Below, piece by piece: positions 33,931-42,770 of a stretch of DNA of 64,000 bases. The stretch's first letter is position 1; every line of letters begins with the position of its first letter. The position numbers were made by a program, and so were the translations under genes. Source of the stretch: Oecophyllibacter saccharovorans (GTDB lineage Bacteria; Pseudomonadota; Alphaproteobacteria; Acetobacterales; Acetobacteraceae); assembly GCF_006542375.1 (NCBI RefSeq), contig NZ_CP038143.1, positions 806,001-870,000 on the forward strand. The letters are read 5' to 3'. The notes beneath the pieces were generated by a model that searched no databases, was not told the DNA's origin, and worked only from the letters and a program-made list of their open reading frames with translations.

Positions 33931-36261
33931 TTATTTCTTATCTGCTTCGGCAGCCTGTCCCTTACCAGGCTGAGCTTCGTCTGGCAGGGCATAGACCACC
34001 AGGTCATCTGTAACCGGCGTTCTCATGAAATGATGCCCCCCGGCCATGACGGCAACATATTGCTTGCCGTTTACCCCGTAAGTCATCACGTTGGCCTGAC
34101 CGCCGCCCGGCAGCACGTCACTCCACAGGACCTTGCCTGTTTTCATATCTAGCGCCCGCAGGAGATTGTCGGTCGCAGCCGCTACAAAAGCCACGCCACC
34201 CGCAGTCACCACAGGGCCGCCGTTATTGGGGGTGCCGATCTGCAGCGGCAGGCCGGTCGGCAGGTTCCAGGGGCCGTTGGCACGCGCGGTGCCCAGGGGA
34301 TGCTGCCACAGCACCTTGTGGTTCTTGAGATCAATGGCCGTGATCATGCCGTAAGGCGGCTGGTTGCACAGCATTTCGGTGTAGGGATTCCAGAAAGGCG
34401 ATACCACGATTCCGTAAGGCGTGTCGGCCATGGCGCCGTTGCCTTCAGCCAGGCTGGATTCACCTGAAGCTGCCGGCTGCGGCACGTCATTGGGGCGCAG
34501 CCCCATTCGGTCCGCCGTCTGGCGCGTCACGAGCTGATCATACATCGGCGTGTTATTCCAGTTGGCCAGCATGATGCCCGTTTTGGGATCATACGCCACA
34601 CTGCCCCAATCCGTGCCGCCGTTATAGCCGGGGAACTCGATCCAGGGCTTGTCCAGGCTCGGGGGGGTGAACTCGCCTTTGTAATGGGCACGGCGGAACT
34701 TGATGCGGCAGTACAGCTGGTCCAGCGGCGACATGCCCCACATCTGCTTTTCCGTCAGCTCCTTTACCCCAAGTCGGGGCACGCCAACAGACCAGGGCTG
34801 GGTCGGAGAACGCGGATCTCCTGCAATGCGGCTGGGCTCAGGGACCGGTTTTTCCACTACCGGGAAATCAGCCAGAGGCTTGCCAGTCCGGCGGTCGATC
34901 ACGAAAGTCTGGCCGCGTTTAGTCGGCACGAGCAGAGCGGGAATCGTCTGGCCGTCCTTGTCCTTGTAGTCAAACAGGGTGGGCTGGGCGCCCATGTCGT
35001 AGTCCCACACATCCTTGTGGACGGTCTGAAACACCCAGCGCGGCTCACCTGTCCTGGCATCCAGCGCCACGATGGCTGAAGAGACCTTGTTTTCGGCCGG
35101 CGTGCGCATGGCGCTGTAGTAATCGGCTGCTGAATTGCCGGTCGGCACATAGACCAGGCCCAGCTTGTCATCACCTGCCATGGCCGCCCAGGAGTTAGGC
35201 GTGCCGCGGCTGTAGAACTTGCCGGGACCAGGCTGATGATGGTCATCAGGATTATTGACATCCCAGGCCCAGACAAACTTCCCGCTTTCCGCATCATAAC
35301 CGCGGATCACGCCTGAGGGCGCCCAGCGACGCTGGCCGTCCAGCACCTCGTGATTGACTACCGCAACACCGTTCACCACGGGCGGCGGCGTGGTCATGGA
35401 CACAGTGCCCGGCACTGCCCAGCCCAGCCCCTGCATGAGATTGACCTGACCGTTATGGCCGAACATCGGACAGGCCTTGCCCGTGGCCGCATCAACGGCG
35501 ATCAGCCGGGCATCCAGCGTGCCTTCGATCACGCGGTTGTGGCAGAGCTCGCCCTGAGGCACCTGCGAGGAGGTGAAATAGGTCACTCCCTTGCAGGCTG
35601 CCGTATAGGGGATGCTGTCATAACCGACACCTGCGTGATAATGCCAGATCTCGCGGCCTGTGGTCGCGTCCACGCGCATCATGTCATTCATGGCCGAGCA
35701 CAGGTAAAGCGAGTCACCGATCTTGATCGGCGTTGTCTCAGCAGCCCATTTATTGGGTTTGTCGCGCGGAGGCAGGCTGCCGGTGTGATAGATGAAGGCA
35801 CGCCGAAGCCTGCCGACATTTTCAGGCGTGATCTGCGTCAGAGGCGAGAAGCGGTTCTGCTCGTCACTCGCCCCGTAGGCCGCCCAGTCGCCCGGGGCGG
35901 GGTGAGCACTCTGCTGAGGCACAGGCGTGGGCAGGTCCTGAGCGGGGATCTCGCCGATGTCAGGCAGATGGGCAGGGTTGACGCTGGCTGGCTGGGGCGT
36001 GGTGGGAGGCGTGCTGGTATAGAGAGAGGACTGCGCTGAAGGATGGGCAGGATTACCGGCACTGTCGAGCCCCAGAACCTCTGATGAAGGCGGTATCTGC
36101 GCCCGTGCCCGACCCGGAAGCATTGCAGCGCCAAGTGCCAGCCCAGCGACCAGAAAGAGCGCTGTGCCGCCCAGAGCCCGAGCCCGCAATGATGGAAAGG
36201 CGCCATTCCCGCAGAAAGCACCGGAAACGTCTGAAGCGCTCGAATTGATCTTGTTTCTCAT
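33931..36261 (-). CDS. sldA: PQQ-dependent polyol/glycerol dehydrogenase, large subunit (SldA-like)
   Basis: The product has 776 residues from ATG 36261. It oxidises polyols in the periplasm and passes electrons to ubiquinone. An export signal ends near 54 (ARA). Residues ~55-120 are Pro/Ser/Thr-rich, then the eight-bladed PQQ propeller starts at GDWAAYGASDEQNRFSPL; blade motifs such as GKVLWSDVLPGGGQANVMTY follow. The whole domain lines up with the soluble part of membrane glucose dehydrogenase, but the membrane anchor is encoded separately upstream, as in Gluconobacter sldBA. Other polyol, quinate or glucose specificity cannot be excluded. The start overlaps the small-subunit stop (ATGA). 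Confidence 0.85.
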   Translation of the reverse strand: MRNKINSSASDVSGAFCGNGAFPSLRARALGGTALFLVAGLALGAAMLPGRARAQIPPSSEVLGLDSAGNPAHPSAQSSLYTSTPPTTPQPASVNPAHLPDIGEIPAQDLPTPVPQQSAHPAPGDWAAYGASDEQNRFSPLTQITPENVGRLRRAFIYHTGSLPPRDKPNKWAAETTPIKIGDSLYLCSAMNDMMRVDATTGREIWHYHAGVGYDSIPYTAACKGVTYFTSSQVPQGELCHNRVIEGTLDARLIAVDAATGKACPMFGHNGQVNLMQGLGWAVPGTVSMTTPPPVVNGVAVVNHEVLDGQRRWAPSGVIRGYDAESGKFVWAWDVNNPDDHHQPGPGKFYSRGTPNSWAAMAGDDKLGLVYVPTGNSAADYYSAMRTPAENKVSSAIVALDARTGEPRWVFQTVHKDVWDYDMGAQPTLFDYKDKDGQTIPALLVPTKRGQTFVIDRRTGKPLADFPVVEKPVPEPSRIAGDPRSPTQPWSVGVPRLGVKELTEKQMWGMSPLDQLYCRIKFRRAHYKGEFTPPSLDKPWIEFPGYNGGTDWGSVAYDPKTGIMLANWNNTPMYDQLVTRQTADRMGLRPNDVPQPAASGESSLAEGNGAMADTPYGIVVSPFWNPYTEMLCNQPPYGMITAIDLKNHKVLWQHPLGTARANGPWNLPTGLPLQIGTPNNGGPVVTAGGVAFVAAATDNLLRALDMKTGKVLWSDVLPGGGQANVMTYGVNGKQYVAVMAGGHHFMRTPVTDDLVVYALPDEAQPGKGQAAEADKK

Positions 36262-36758
36262 TGCACGTCTTCCTTCAGGGACTGAAGGGCCTCGACATCC
36301 GCCGGGGTCTGGGGAACGGCCGTGGCCGGATGAAGCAGGGGACGGCCCATGAAAGGCAGAGCGGCAAGGACGAGCAGGCCGATCAGAGCAGGGCCGAACA
36401 GGCGCGGCAGCCAGCCCCACCACTCAAAGCCCACTTCCCAGATCGTCCACAGCAATGTGGCAGCCAGCGCCAGCAGGTAGAGCCAGCCACCCCAGCGCTG
36501 CCCCAACAGGAGCCCAAGGCCGGCAGCAACCAGCACCGGGCCGCAGAGCAGGTAGTACCAGGAGCCGCCGTACCAGACGAGCTGCAACCCGGCGATGATG
36601 AAAAACAGACCGAAAAACACGATGACCAGGCCCAGCACGAACAGGCCCACCCTGATTACCAGACTGTGGGGCTGTGTGTGAGGTTGATCAGGATCTGAAA
36701 ACGTGCCGCTGGCGCCAGGTGGAGACGATGCGGATGAAGACTGCACGACGGAAGACAT
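36258..36758 (-). CDS. sldB: PQQ-dependent dehydrogenase membrane subunit (SldB-like)
   Basis: The product has 166 residues from ATG 36758. A polar N-terminus (~1-32) precedes four to five membrane segments (VIRVGLFVLGLVIVFFGLFF, SWYYLLCGPVLVAAGLGLLL, WLYLLALAATLLWTIWEVGF and FGPALIGLLVLAALPFM). The GGSWYYLL and LLWTIWEVG blocks match the membrane anchor of PQQ glucose dehydrogenase and SldB. It anchors SldA and probably forms the quinone site. The tail (ADVEALQSLKEDVQ) is extra. Gene order sldB-sldA with a 4-base overlap agrees with Gluconobacter. Confidence 0.82.
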   Translation of the reverse strand: MSSVVQSSSASSPPGASGTFSDPDQPHTQPHSLVIRVGLFVLGLVIVFFGLFFIIAGLQLVWYGGSWYYLLCGPVLVAAGLGLLLGQRWGGWLYLLALAATLLWTIWEVGFEWWGWLPRLFGPALIGLLVLAALPFMGRPLLHPATAVPQTPADVEALQSLKEDVQ

Positions 36759-37263
36759 GTTTCGATTTTCCCTCGAACTCACAGGCGGGCGGCAGTCCGG
36801 CTGACTGCAACAGCCCGCGGAGAAGCATTGAAATCTTTCAGCCTCGTGATGCCTTGCTGTCGCAGAACGGTGCAGAATTTCCACGGGACTGAACCAGACA
36901 TGAATTCTTCCCTATCAGTCACATGAAGAGACAGTAAGACATCAGACCGGCCGATCACGCTCTGTTGATGAATCGCCAGTGAAACATTTGCCTGACCACT
37001 GCACAAAGTTCAGAAAACCCTGAAGTAAATCCCTTCCGGTAACAGTATTTCTTCCCCCGCCCCTGCCTGGCAGCAATAAATCTCCCTGGTCTCTGGGGAT
37101 TTCCTTTTCTGTATCAGCCTGAAATCAGCAGGCCGTCGCTGGCTGCGCCGGCGACATGCCAGGCCCGGTCGCATCCGCAAATGCTTCTCACGCTCTGGCA
37201 GCTTCGCTAGATTGGCTTGTTCCTGTTCATCCCTTCCCGGAACCGGAGGCTTTCTGACCTGCC
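36759..37263. other. Divergent control region between sldB and pqqE
   Basis: About 505 bases between the starts of sldB (minus) and pqqE (plus). It should contain both promoters. An imperfect AAATCTCCC/GGGGATTT repeat (~37078-37102) is visible. Short open frames here lack ribosome sites and family features. I cannot name an operator. Confidence 0.5.
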
Positions 37264-38403
37264 ATGTCTTCCGCTTCTACCCTCTCTCCCCCTTCCACCT
37301 CCCCCACTTCCACCTCCCCCACTTCCACCTCCATTGCGGCCCCGATGAGCCTGCTAGCCGAGCTGACACATCGCTGCCCGCTGGCCTGTCCCTATTGCTC
37401 CAATCCGCTCGATCTTGAGCGCCGGAGCGAAGAACTGCCACGCGAGATATGGGAGCGGGTTCTGGAAGAAGCGGCGGAGCTCGGTGTGCTGCAGGTGCAT
37501 TTTTCAGGCGGTGAGCCGATGTCCCGCCCCGATCTGCCGGCCCTGGTGGAAAAAGCGCGCAGCGTCGGGCTCTATACCAATCTCATCACTTCCGGCCTGA
37601 TGCTGACCGAAGCCACACTCCGCAAGCTCGATGAAGCGGGGCTGGACCACATTCAGCTCTCCTTCCAGGACGTGGTGCCTGAGGAAGCCGATCTGCTGGC
37701 AGGCGTGAAGAACGTGCAGCCGCGCAAGCTGGAAACCGCACGGCTGATCATGCAGAGCGATATCCCCCTGACGCTGAATTTTGTCCTGCAGCGCCGCAAC
37801 ATGGAACGCATGCCGGCCATGTTCCACCTTGCACGCCAGCTGGGCGTGCACCGAGTGGAGATGGCCTGTGCGCAATATTACGGCTGGGCCCTCAAAAACC
37901 GCCCTGCGCTCCTGCCGACACGCGCCCAGCTTGACCAGGCCGCCGCCTGCGTGGCTGAGGAGGAGAAAAAAGGCGGGTTGGCGATCGATTTCGTCACCCC
38001 TGATTATTACGCCGACCGCCCCAAACCCTGCATGGGCGGCTGGGGGCGACGCTTTCTCAACGTCTCCCCTTCAGGCAGGGTCTTGCCCTGTCACGCCGCT
38101 GAAACCATTCCGAATGTGGCTTTTCCCAATGTGCGGGACGCTTCGTTGCGGGAGATCTGGTACGACTCCGAGCTGTTCAACAAATTCCGCGGCACCGACT
38201 GGATGCCCAAGCCCTGCAGCAGCTGCGACCGGCGCGAGCAGGACTGGGGCGGCTGCCGCTGCCAGGCCCTGGCGCTGACCGGCAATGCCGCCAATACCGA
38301 TCCGGTCTGCAGCCTGTCGCCCTTCCATGACCGTGTGGTCAAAGCCCTGGAAGAAGCGAACGCGCCTGCGCCACCTTTCATCTACAGGCGGTTCAGCAGC
38401 TGA
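37264..38403 (+). CDS. pqqE: Radical-SAM PqqA glutamate-tyrosine crosslinking enzyme PqqE
   Basis: The product has 379 residues from ATG 37264. The radical-SAM cluster is CPLACPYC (Cys38, Cys42, Cys45), followed by VHFSGGEPM, and the C-terminal SPASM part has CMGGWGRRFL, VLPCHAAETI and the CSSCDRR/GGCRCQA cysteines for auxiliary clusters. It forms the Glu-Tyr carbon-carbon link in PqqA held by PqqD. Homologues begin near MSLLAELTHRCP; here ~27 Ser/Thr/Pro residues precede this, encoded partly by a 15-base tandem repeat, so ATG 37345 is a possible alternative start. It is separated from pqqABCD by sldBA. The 3' end overlaps ribH by 11 bases. Confidence 0.95.
   Translation: MSSASTLSPPSTSPTSTSPTSTSIAAPMSLLAELTHRCPLACPYCSNPLDLERRSEELPREIWERVLEEAAELGVLQVHFSGGEPMSRPDLPALVEKARSVGLYTNLITSGLMLTEATLRKLDEAGLDHIQLSFQDVVPEEADLLAGVKNVQPRKLETARLIMQSDIPLTLNFVLQRRNMERMPAMFHLARQLGVHRVEMACAQYYGWALKNRPALLPTRAQLDQAAACVAEEEKKGGLAIDFVTPDYYADRPKPCMGGWGRRFLNVSPSGRVLPCHAAETIPNVAFPNVRDASLREIWYDSELFNKFRGTDWMPKPCSSCDRREQDWGGCRCQALALTGNAANTDPVCSLSPFHDRVVKALEEANAPAPPFIYRRFSS
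37291..37332 (+). repeat. 15-base tandem repeat in the 5' part of pqqE
   Basis: Almost three copies of a CTTCCACCTCCCCCA-type unit, in frame, encoding PSTSP-TSTSP-TSTS. Copy number could change without a frameshift. Confidence 0.75.
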
Positions 38404-38893
38404 TATGGCCCGGGTCGGGCAGACGGGTCGCGCGCATGAAGGCCACTGTCTCAACGCAGGCTGCTGAGGCCTCCCGGCCCTTGTTGGCGGCATCATTGCG
38501 TGAGCGGACCAGAGCTTGCTCTTCAGTATAAGTGGTGAGAATACCGAAGGCGACGGGGGTTTCAGCGCCCAGCATGGTCTCCATCAGCCCCATCGTCGCG
38601 CCAAGCGAAATATACTCGAAATGCGCCGTATCGCCCTTGATCACGCATCCAAGGCAGATCACCCCTTCATAGCGCCCCAGACGGATCAGGCGCTTGGCCA
38701 TCAGGGGCATCTCGAACGCACCGGGAGCTTCGTAGATATCCACGTTTTCGATGCCGTGCGCCTTCAGCCAGCCCAGCGCGCCATCGCGCAGGCCGCCGGT
38801 CACGACCGGATTGAAACGGCTGACGATCAGGGCCAGGCGAGGCGGCGGGTCGAGTTTCAGGTCAGTCGGGGCTGTTGCGATATGCGTGCTCAT
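38393..38893 (-). CDS. ribH: 6,7-dimethyl-8-ribityllumazine synthase
   Basis: The product has 166 residues from ATG 38893. It condenses the RibA/RibD pyrimidine product with dihydroxybutanone phosphate to give lumazine, the riboflavin synthase substrate. The blocks ALIVSRFNPVVTGGL, YEAPGAFEMPLMAKRL, GVICLGCVIKGDTAHFEYI and PVAFGILTTYTEEQAL contain the usual active-site Phe, His and Arg region. It is the last gene of the rib operon, 61 bases after ribBA. Confidence 0.96.
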   Translation of the reverse strand: MSTHIATAPTDLKLDPPPRLALIVSRFNPVVTGGLRDGALGWLKAHGIENVDIYEAPGAFEMPLMAKRLIRLGRYEGVICLGCVIKGDTAHFEYISLGATMGLMETMLGAETPVAFGILTTYTEEQALVRSRNDAANKGREASAACVETVAFMRATRLPDPGHISC

Positions 38894-38954
38894 GCGGGGA
38901 AATCCTTTGAATTCAGACAGTCTGTTGAAATTCAGCTGAAATACAGGCGGGAGA

Positions 38955-40322
38955 TCAGGAAGCTCTGGGAAGTTGGGGGGCAGCAGGGCTGGTTTCGAGA
39001 AAATGACCCATACGTGTGCGCTTGGTATCGAGATAATGTCGGTTGAAGGGATTGGGGGCGATCTCCAGCGGCACGCGCGCCAGAACCTGCAGGCCGGACT
39101 TCTCCAGCCCTTCCTCCTTGAGAGGGTTGTTGGTCAGCAGGCGCAGGCGCCCGATGCCGAGCTGCCTCAGAATTTCAGCAGCCACGTCCCATTTGCGTGC
39201 ATCAGACGGCAGGCCGAGCGCCTCATTGGCTTCAACGGTATCAAGTCCCTGGTCCTGCAGGCCATAAGCCCTGATCTTGTTGAACAGCCCGATCCCCCGT
39301 CCTTCCTGGCCGCGCAGATAGACCAGCACACCGCTTTCAGCCTGACTGATCCGTGCCAGGGCTTCACGGAGCTGCGGCCCGCAATCGCAGCGCAGCGAAC
39401 CGAGCGCATCTCCCGTCACGCATTCGGAGTGCAGTCTCACCAGTGGCGCCTCATCAGGCGTGCGGGCCTGTTGTGAAGCACGTTGCGGATCTCCCTTGAC
39501 CAGGGCGACATGTTCCACCCCGTCAGGGGCGACGAAAGCATGGATCTTGAGGTCCGTGCCTCCGTAGAGCCCGGGCAATGCGGCCACAGCCTCGGGAAAC
39601 CTCTCAGCCAGGTCGAGGGGCGCTGAAGCGCTTTCAGTCTGGTGGTTTTCCGCAATAGGGTGCTCTGCAGGGTCATCAGAAACCACTTCCCCCCGGCCAT
39701 GAGCTGCAATCCAGCTGCGCAGCTGGGCGATGCTGATCAGGGGAAGGCCGTGCTGGCGTGCAAAGACCTTCAGCTCCGGCAGGCGCATCATGCTGCCGTC
39801 TTCAGCCATGATCTCGCAGATCACCCCGGCTGGCTCCAGCCCGGCCAGACGCATGAGGTCCACCGCCCCTTCCGTATGGCCTTCACGTCCCATGACGCCT
39901 TGCGGATTGGCCCGGAGGGGAAAGACATGTCCAGGCGAAACCAGGCTCGCAGGCGTGGAGGCTGGGTCTGCCGCACGCCGGATTGTCAGCGCACGGTCGG
40001 CAGCGGATATACCGGTCGTCACCCCTTCAGCGGCCTCGACCGAAACCGTGAAAGCGGTGCCGCGGGGATCACGGTTGTTTTCTGTCATGGGAGGCAGCCC
40101 CAGCCGGTCCACCTGCTCCCCTTCCAGTGCCAGGCAGATCAGCCCGCAGCCCTGGCGCGCCATGAAAGCGATGTTCTCCTGGTTGGCAAACTGCGCTGGC
40201 AGGATGAGATCGCCTTCATTCTCGCGCTTTTCATCATCCACCATAATGACCATGCGGCCGGCCCGCATGGCGGCAACAGCTTCATGCAGTGCAGAAGGCA
40301 GCGGATGCGGGGAAGTGTTCAT
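38955..40322 (-). CDS. ribBA: Bifunctional 3,4-dihydroxy-2-butanone-4-phosphate synthase / GTP cyclohydrolase II-type protein
   Basis: The product has 455 residues from ATG 40322. The N-terminal RibB domain (~1-205) shows MVIMVDDEKRENEGDLILPA and GREGHTEGAVDLMRLAG. The C-terminal domain has the GTP cyclohydrolase II zinc block SECVTGDALGSLRCDCG and RGQEGRGIGLFNKIRAYGLQ, so zinc cysteines are retained. About 45 extra residues link the domains. Many alphaproteobacterial fusions have a weakened RibA half; the intact Cys set suggests activity, but that is inference. It overlaps ribE by four bases. Confidence 0.93.
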   Translation of the reverse strand: MNTSPHPLPSALHEAVAAMRAGRMVIMVDDEKRENEGDLILPAQFANQENIAFMARQGCGLICLALEGEQVDRLGLPPMTENNRDPRGTAFTVSVEAAEGVTTGISAADRALTIRRAADPASTPASLVSPGHVFPLRANPQGVMGREGHTEGAVDLMRLAGLEPAGVICEIMAEDGSMMRLPELKVFARQHGLPLISIAQLRSWIAAHGRGEVVSDDPAEHPIAENHQTESASAPLDLAERFPEAVAALPGLYGGTDLKIHAFVAPDGVEHVALVKGDPQRASQQARTPDEAPLVRLHSECVTGDALGSLRCDCGPQLREALARISQAESGVLVYLRGQEGRGIGLFNKIRAYGLQDQGLDTVEANEALGLPSDARKWDVAAEILRQLGIGRLRLLTNNPLKEEGLEKSGLQVLARVPLEIAPNPFNRHYLDTKRTRMGHFLETSPAAPQLPRAS

Positions 40323-40999
40323 GCGGGCTCTCCCTGAATAAATGCGGAGACCGGTTTTCCCCCGTGCTGCAGAAGGGTCTCGACATATTTGGCCAGCACA
40401 TCCACCTCCACATTGACCGGATCGCCCACGCGCAGGGTGGAAAGGCGGGTATGGGCCCAGGTATGGGGAATGATCATCAGGCCGATCTCAAATCCCGGCC
40501 CTTCCTGCAACCGGGATTTTCCGAAAGGGGAAAGGGCTGCAGACGAGTCGTAAACCGCATTGACGGTCAGACTGATGCCGTCAATGGTGATGGAGCCTTT
40601 TTCCACCACGTAACGCCGCAGGGAAGCGGGCAGAAAGACCTGCAGGTCATGCGAATCGCCCGCCGGTTCAATCGCGCTCAGCCAGCCGAGACCATCGACA
40701 TGGCCTTGCACGATATGGCCTGAAAGCCGGGTGGCAAGGGAAACGGCCCGCTCGAGATTGACGCGCGCGCCTGGCTGCAGGGCACCGAGGCCGGTGCGGT
40801 CCAGGGTTTCCCCGCTGAGGTGGAACTCTACCTCGCCCTGGGGGGTGAAACGGGTCGCCGTCAGGCAGACGCCATTGACGGCAATGCTTTCACCTTCCTG
40901 CAGATCCGTAAAACCGCTGGCAACGCGCAGGTCCATGGCACTGGGACGTCTGTCAGCAGTCGTGACCTCTCCCACATGTTCGATAATGCCTGAAAACAC
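40319..40999 (-). CDS. ribE: Riboflavin synthase
   Basis: The product has 226 residues from GTG 40999, chosen because GGAG lies nine bases upstream on the minus strand and homologues begin M-F-x-G-I-I-E; ATG 41020 would add seven residues and overlap ribD by 17. It dismutates two lumazines to riboflavin. Two lumazine-binding repeats are visible, the first with ESIAVNGVCLTA and the second with GSITIDGISLTVNAV; HIVQGHVDGLG lies between. It is part of the riboswitch-controlled rib operon. Confidence 0.94.
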   Translation of the reverse strand: MFSGIIEHVGEVTTADRRPSAMDLRVASGFTDLQEGESIAVNGVCLTATRFTPQGEVEFHLSGETLDRTGLGALQPGARVNLERAVSLATRLSGHIVQGHVDGLGWLSAIEPAGDSHDLQVFLPASLRRYVVEKGSITIDGISLTVNAVYDSSAALSPFGKSRLQEGPGFEIGLMIIPHTWAHTRLSTLRVGDPVNVEVDVLAKYVETLLQHGGKPVSAFIQGEPA

Positions 41000-41003
41000 G
41001 GGG

Positions 41004-42167
41004 TCATACTCCATTTTCATCAGAGAACTTCATGTCAGGGGTCACTTGCAGCCGCCTGTCCAGCAGGGTCACAGGGCTTTCATGCCCCAGGAGCCCGGGC
41101 TGAGGCGACTGTTGCAGGCGCATGGCATCCGCCTGGCCGGATCGCACTGTGAAAGTCAGCCAGTCGTCCCAGAGCTTTTCCGCTTCAAGCGTCTGCAACA
41201 GGGTAGGGCCACCTTCCACCAGCGCCCAGTTCGCTTCATGGGTGGCCAGCAGGGCCAGCATTCCGGCGGTATCGCGGCAGGTCTCCACAATGAAGCCAGC
41301 CTCTTCCCGTGCCCGGCGCCAGGCCGGAGGCAGGCGGCCATGACGGTCGAAAACCACGATCAGGCGTGGGTGCCGGCATTCATGGTCCGGCAGGTGACGC
41401 ACGGTGAAAGAGGGCTCATCAGCCAGCACGGTGCCGATGCCCGTCACCACCGCATCAGTGGCGCGACGCAGGCGATGGGCCAGCTTGAGGGAATCGGGAG
41501 ACGTGAAAGTTCTGCGTCCGGGTGGCGGCACCATGCTGCCTTCAGCCGTCAGCGCCTGCTTGACCGTCAGCCAGGGCCGTCCGCGCAAAATCCGGCTGGC
41601 GAAAGGCGCGCGCAAAGCCGCGCAGTCAGCGGCAAGGGGGGCATATTCCGGCACGTCTTCGAGAAAGAAAACCTGTTTATCTGAGCCTGGAGAAGGCGTG
41701 GAAGAGCGGCCGCCCCGGGCAAGGAATTCAGCACCGCCACTTGCCTGCGGATTGGGATCGCGCGCGCCGATCCACACGGTCTGGACAGGTGACTGACGCA
41801 GAAGCAGGCTGCAGGGCGGCGTGCGACCGTAATGGTTACAGGGCTCAAGCGTGACCAGCGCTGTGCGCACACGCCCCATCACACCCAGCCGTTCCGCTTC
41901 CCGCAGCGCCATGACTTCCGCATGCGGCTGGCCAGGCGCCGGGTGGGCCCCGACCGCCAGCAGCGTGCCGGCCTCATCAAGCAGGGCACAGCCAACGGCT
42001 GGATTGGGCGCAGTGGCACCCATTTTCTCCACCGCCTGCGCCAGGGCCGCTTCAAAGCCTGCACGTACGCCCTGCCGCTGCGCCTCTGTTGGCACAGACA
42101 CGGCAGCAGCCGGCAGCCTGTCTGGCAATGAATCTGAAACTGGGCATGCCCGATCGGACAAGATCAC
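41004..42167 (-). CDS. ribD: Bifunctional pyrimidine deaminase / reductase RibD
   Basis: The product has 387 residues from GTG 42167; no good ribosome site decides the start, and the first ~35 residues are variable. The N-terminal deaminase has the zinc motifs HAEVMAL and EPCNHYGRTPPCS. The C-terminal reductase shows RPWLTVKQALTAEGSM, SDAVVTGIGTVLADEPS-like TDAVVTGIGTV and WALVEGGPTLLQTL. It carries out steps two and three of riboflavin synthesis. It is the first gene after the FMN riboswitch. Confidence 0.94.
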   Translation of the reverse strand: MILSDRACPVSDSLPDRLPAAAVSVPTEAQRQGVRAGFEAALAQAVEKMGATAPNPAVGCALLDEAGTLLAVGAHPAPGQPHAEVMALREAERLGVMGRVRTALVTLEPCNHYGRTPPCSLLLRQSPVQTVWIGARDPNPQASGGAEFLARGGRSSTPSPGSDKQVFFLEDVPEYAPLAADCAALRAPFASRILRGRPWLTVKQALTAEGSMVPPPGRRTFTSPDSLKLAHRLRRATDAVVTGIGTVLADEPSFTVRHLPDHECRHPRLIVVFDRHGRLPPAWRRAREEAGFIVETCRDTAGMLALLATHEANWALVEGGPTLLQTLEAEKLWDDWLTFTVRSGQADAMRLQQSPQPGLLGHESPVTLLDRRLQVTPDMKFSDENGV

Positions 42168-42292
42168 GTTCCCTCATGGCAAGGGACGTTTCCAGGGCGC
42201 ACGTCTCCCCACACCTTTTGCGGTGCGACCGCGATCGGCTCGGACAGCAGACATGCGCCCCAGCCGCCAGCGCCCCGCAAAAGGGTGCAGGA

Positions 42293-42524
42293 TCAGCGTT
42301 CTCTCACATCCGGACTGTCACCGTCGGCTCTGGAATCACACCAGATCTGCTGGACCCCCGGTTGCTCTCAGGCCCCACCGTTTCCAGTAGGGGCAGACCG
42401 AGAGCGACCGGGGCGCTCGCGGGCTTGAAACCTCAGAGCGTTCCACATGCTTGGCCCCTAGGCCCGGCACGGAACACTGAGACTTCTCACCGCCGGTAGG
42501 GAGTTACACCCTGCCCCGAGAACG
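42293..42524 (-). promoter_or_regulatory. FMN riboswitch (RFN element)
   Basis: Read on the minus strand, the 5' conserved part TCGGGGCAGGGTGTAACTCC and CTACCGGCGGTGAG (near 42520-42485) and the 3' part ending GAGCCGACGGTGACAGTCC-GGATGTGAGAGA (42330-42298) match the FMN aptamer core. A ~100-base variable arm lies between. It is followed ~125 bases later by ribD, so FMN binding should lower expression of ribD-ribE-ribBA-ribH, by termination or by masking the ribosome site. Confidence 0.93.
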
Positions 42525-42643
42525 TCTTTGGTTATCCTGCCTGAAAATATGGCCCTCTCCCAAAGCAAGGGCAAGGGCAAAGCGGCCGGAAGTATTTCCA
42601 CCACCCCACCGACTCTGCCTTTTTACAGGATTTCAGCGCCCAT

Positions 42644-42690
42644 AAAAAAAGACCGCCTCCTTCACTATTAAGCAAAGGAAACGGTCTTTT
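42644..42690 (-). terminator. Bidirectional-looking terminator after the coiled-coil gene
   Basis: AAAAGACCG (42647-42655) pairs with CGGTCTTTT (42682-42690), with a further TCCTT/AAGGA pairing inside; the A-run at 42644-42650 becomes a T-run on the minus strand. It insulates the upstream gene from the rib riboswitch. Confidence 0.8.
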
Positions 42691-42770
42691 GTTCCGATAA
42701 TATGTGCTGCCGGAAGAGCCGGCAGGCACATATTCAGCCCAGCTGTCGAAGCGCCGGCTTCAGGGACCTG

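Noticed and set aside
36258-36758. Considered as a general DUF membrane protein rather than SldB
   Set aside because: The GGSWYYLL and WTIWEVG blocks, the 4-base overlap with the PQQ propeller gene and the gene order support the dehydrogenase membrane subunit.
36779-37006. Minus-strand 75-codon open frame upstream of sldB
   Set aside because: It overlaps the sldB start region, lacks family features and is better explained as part of the control region.
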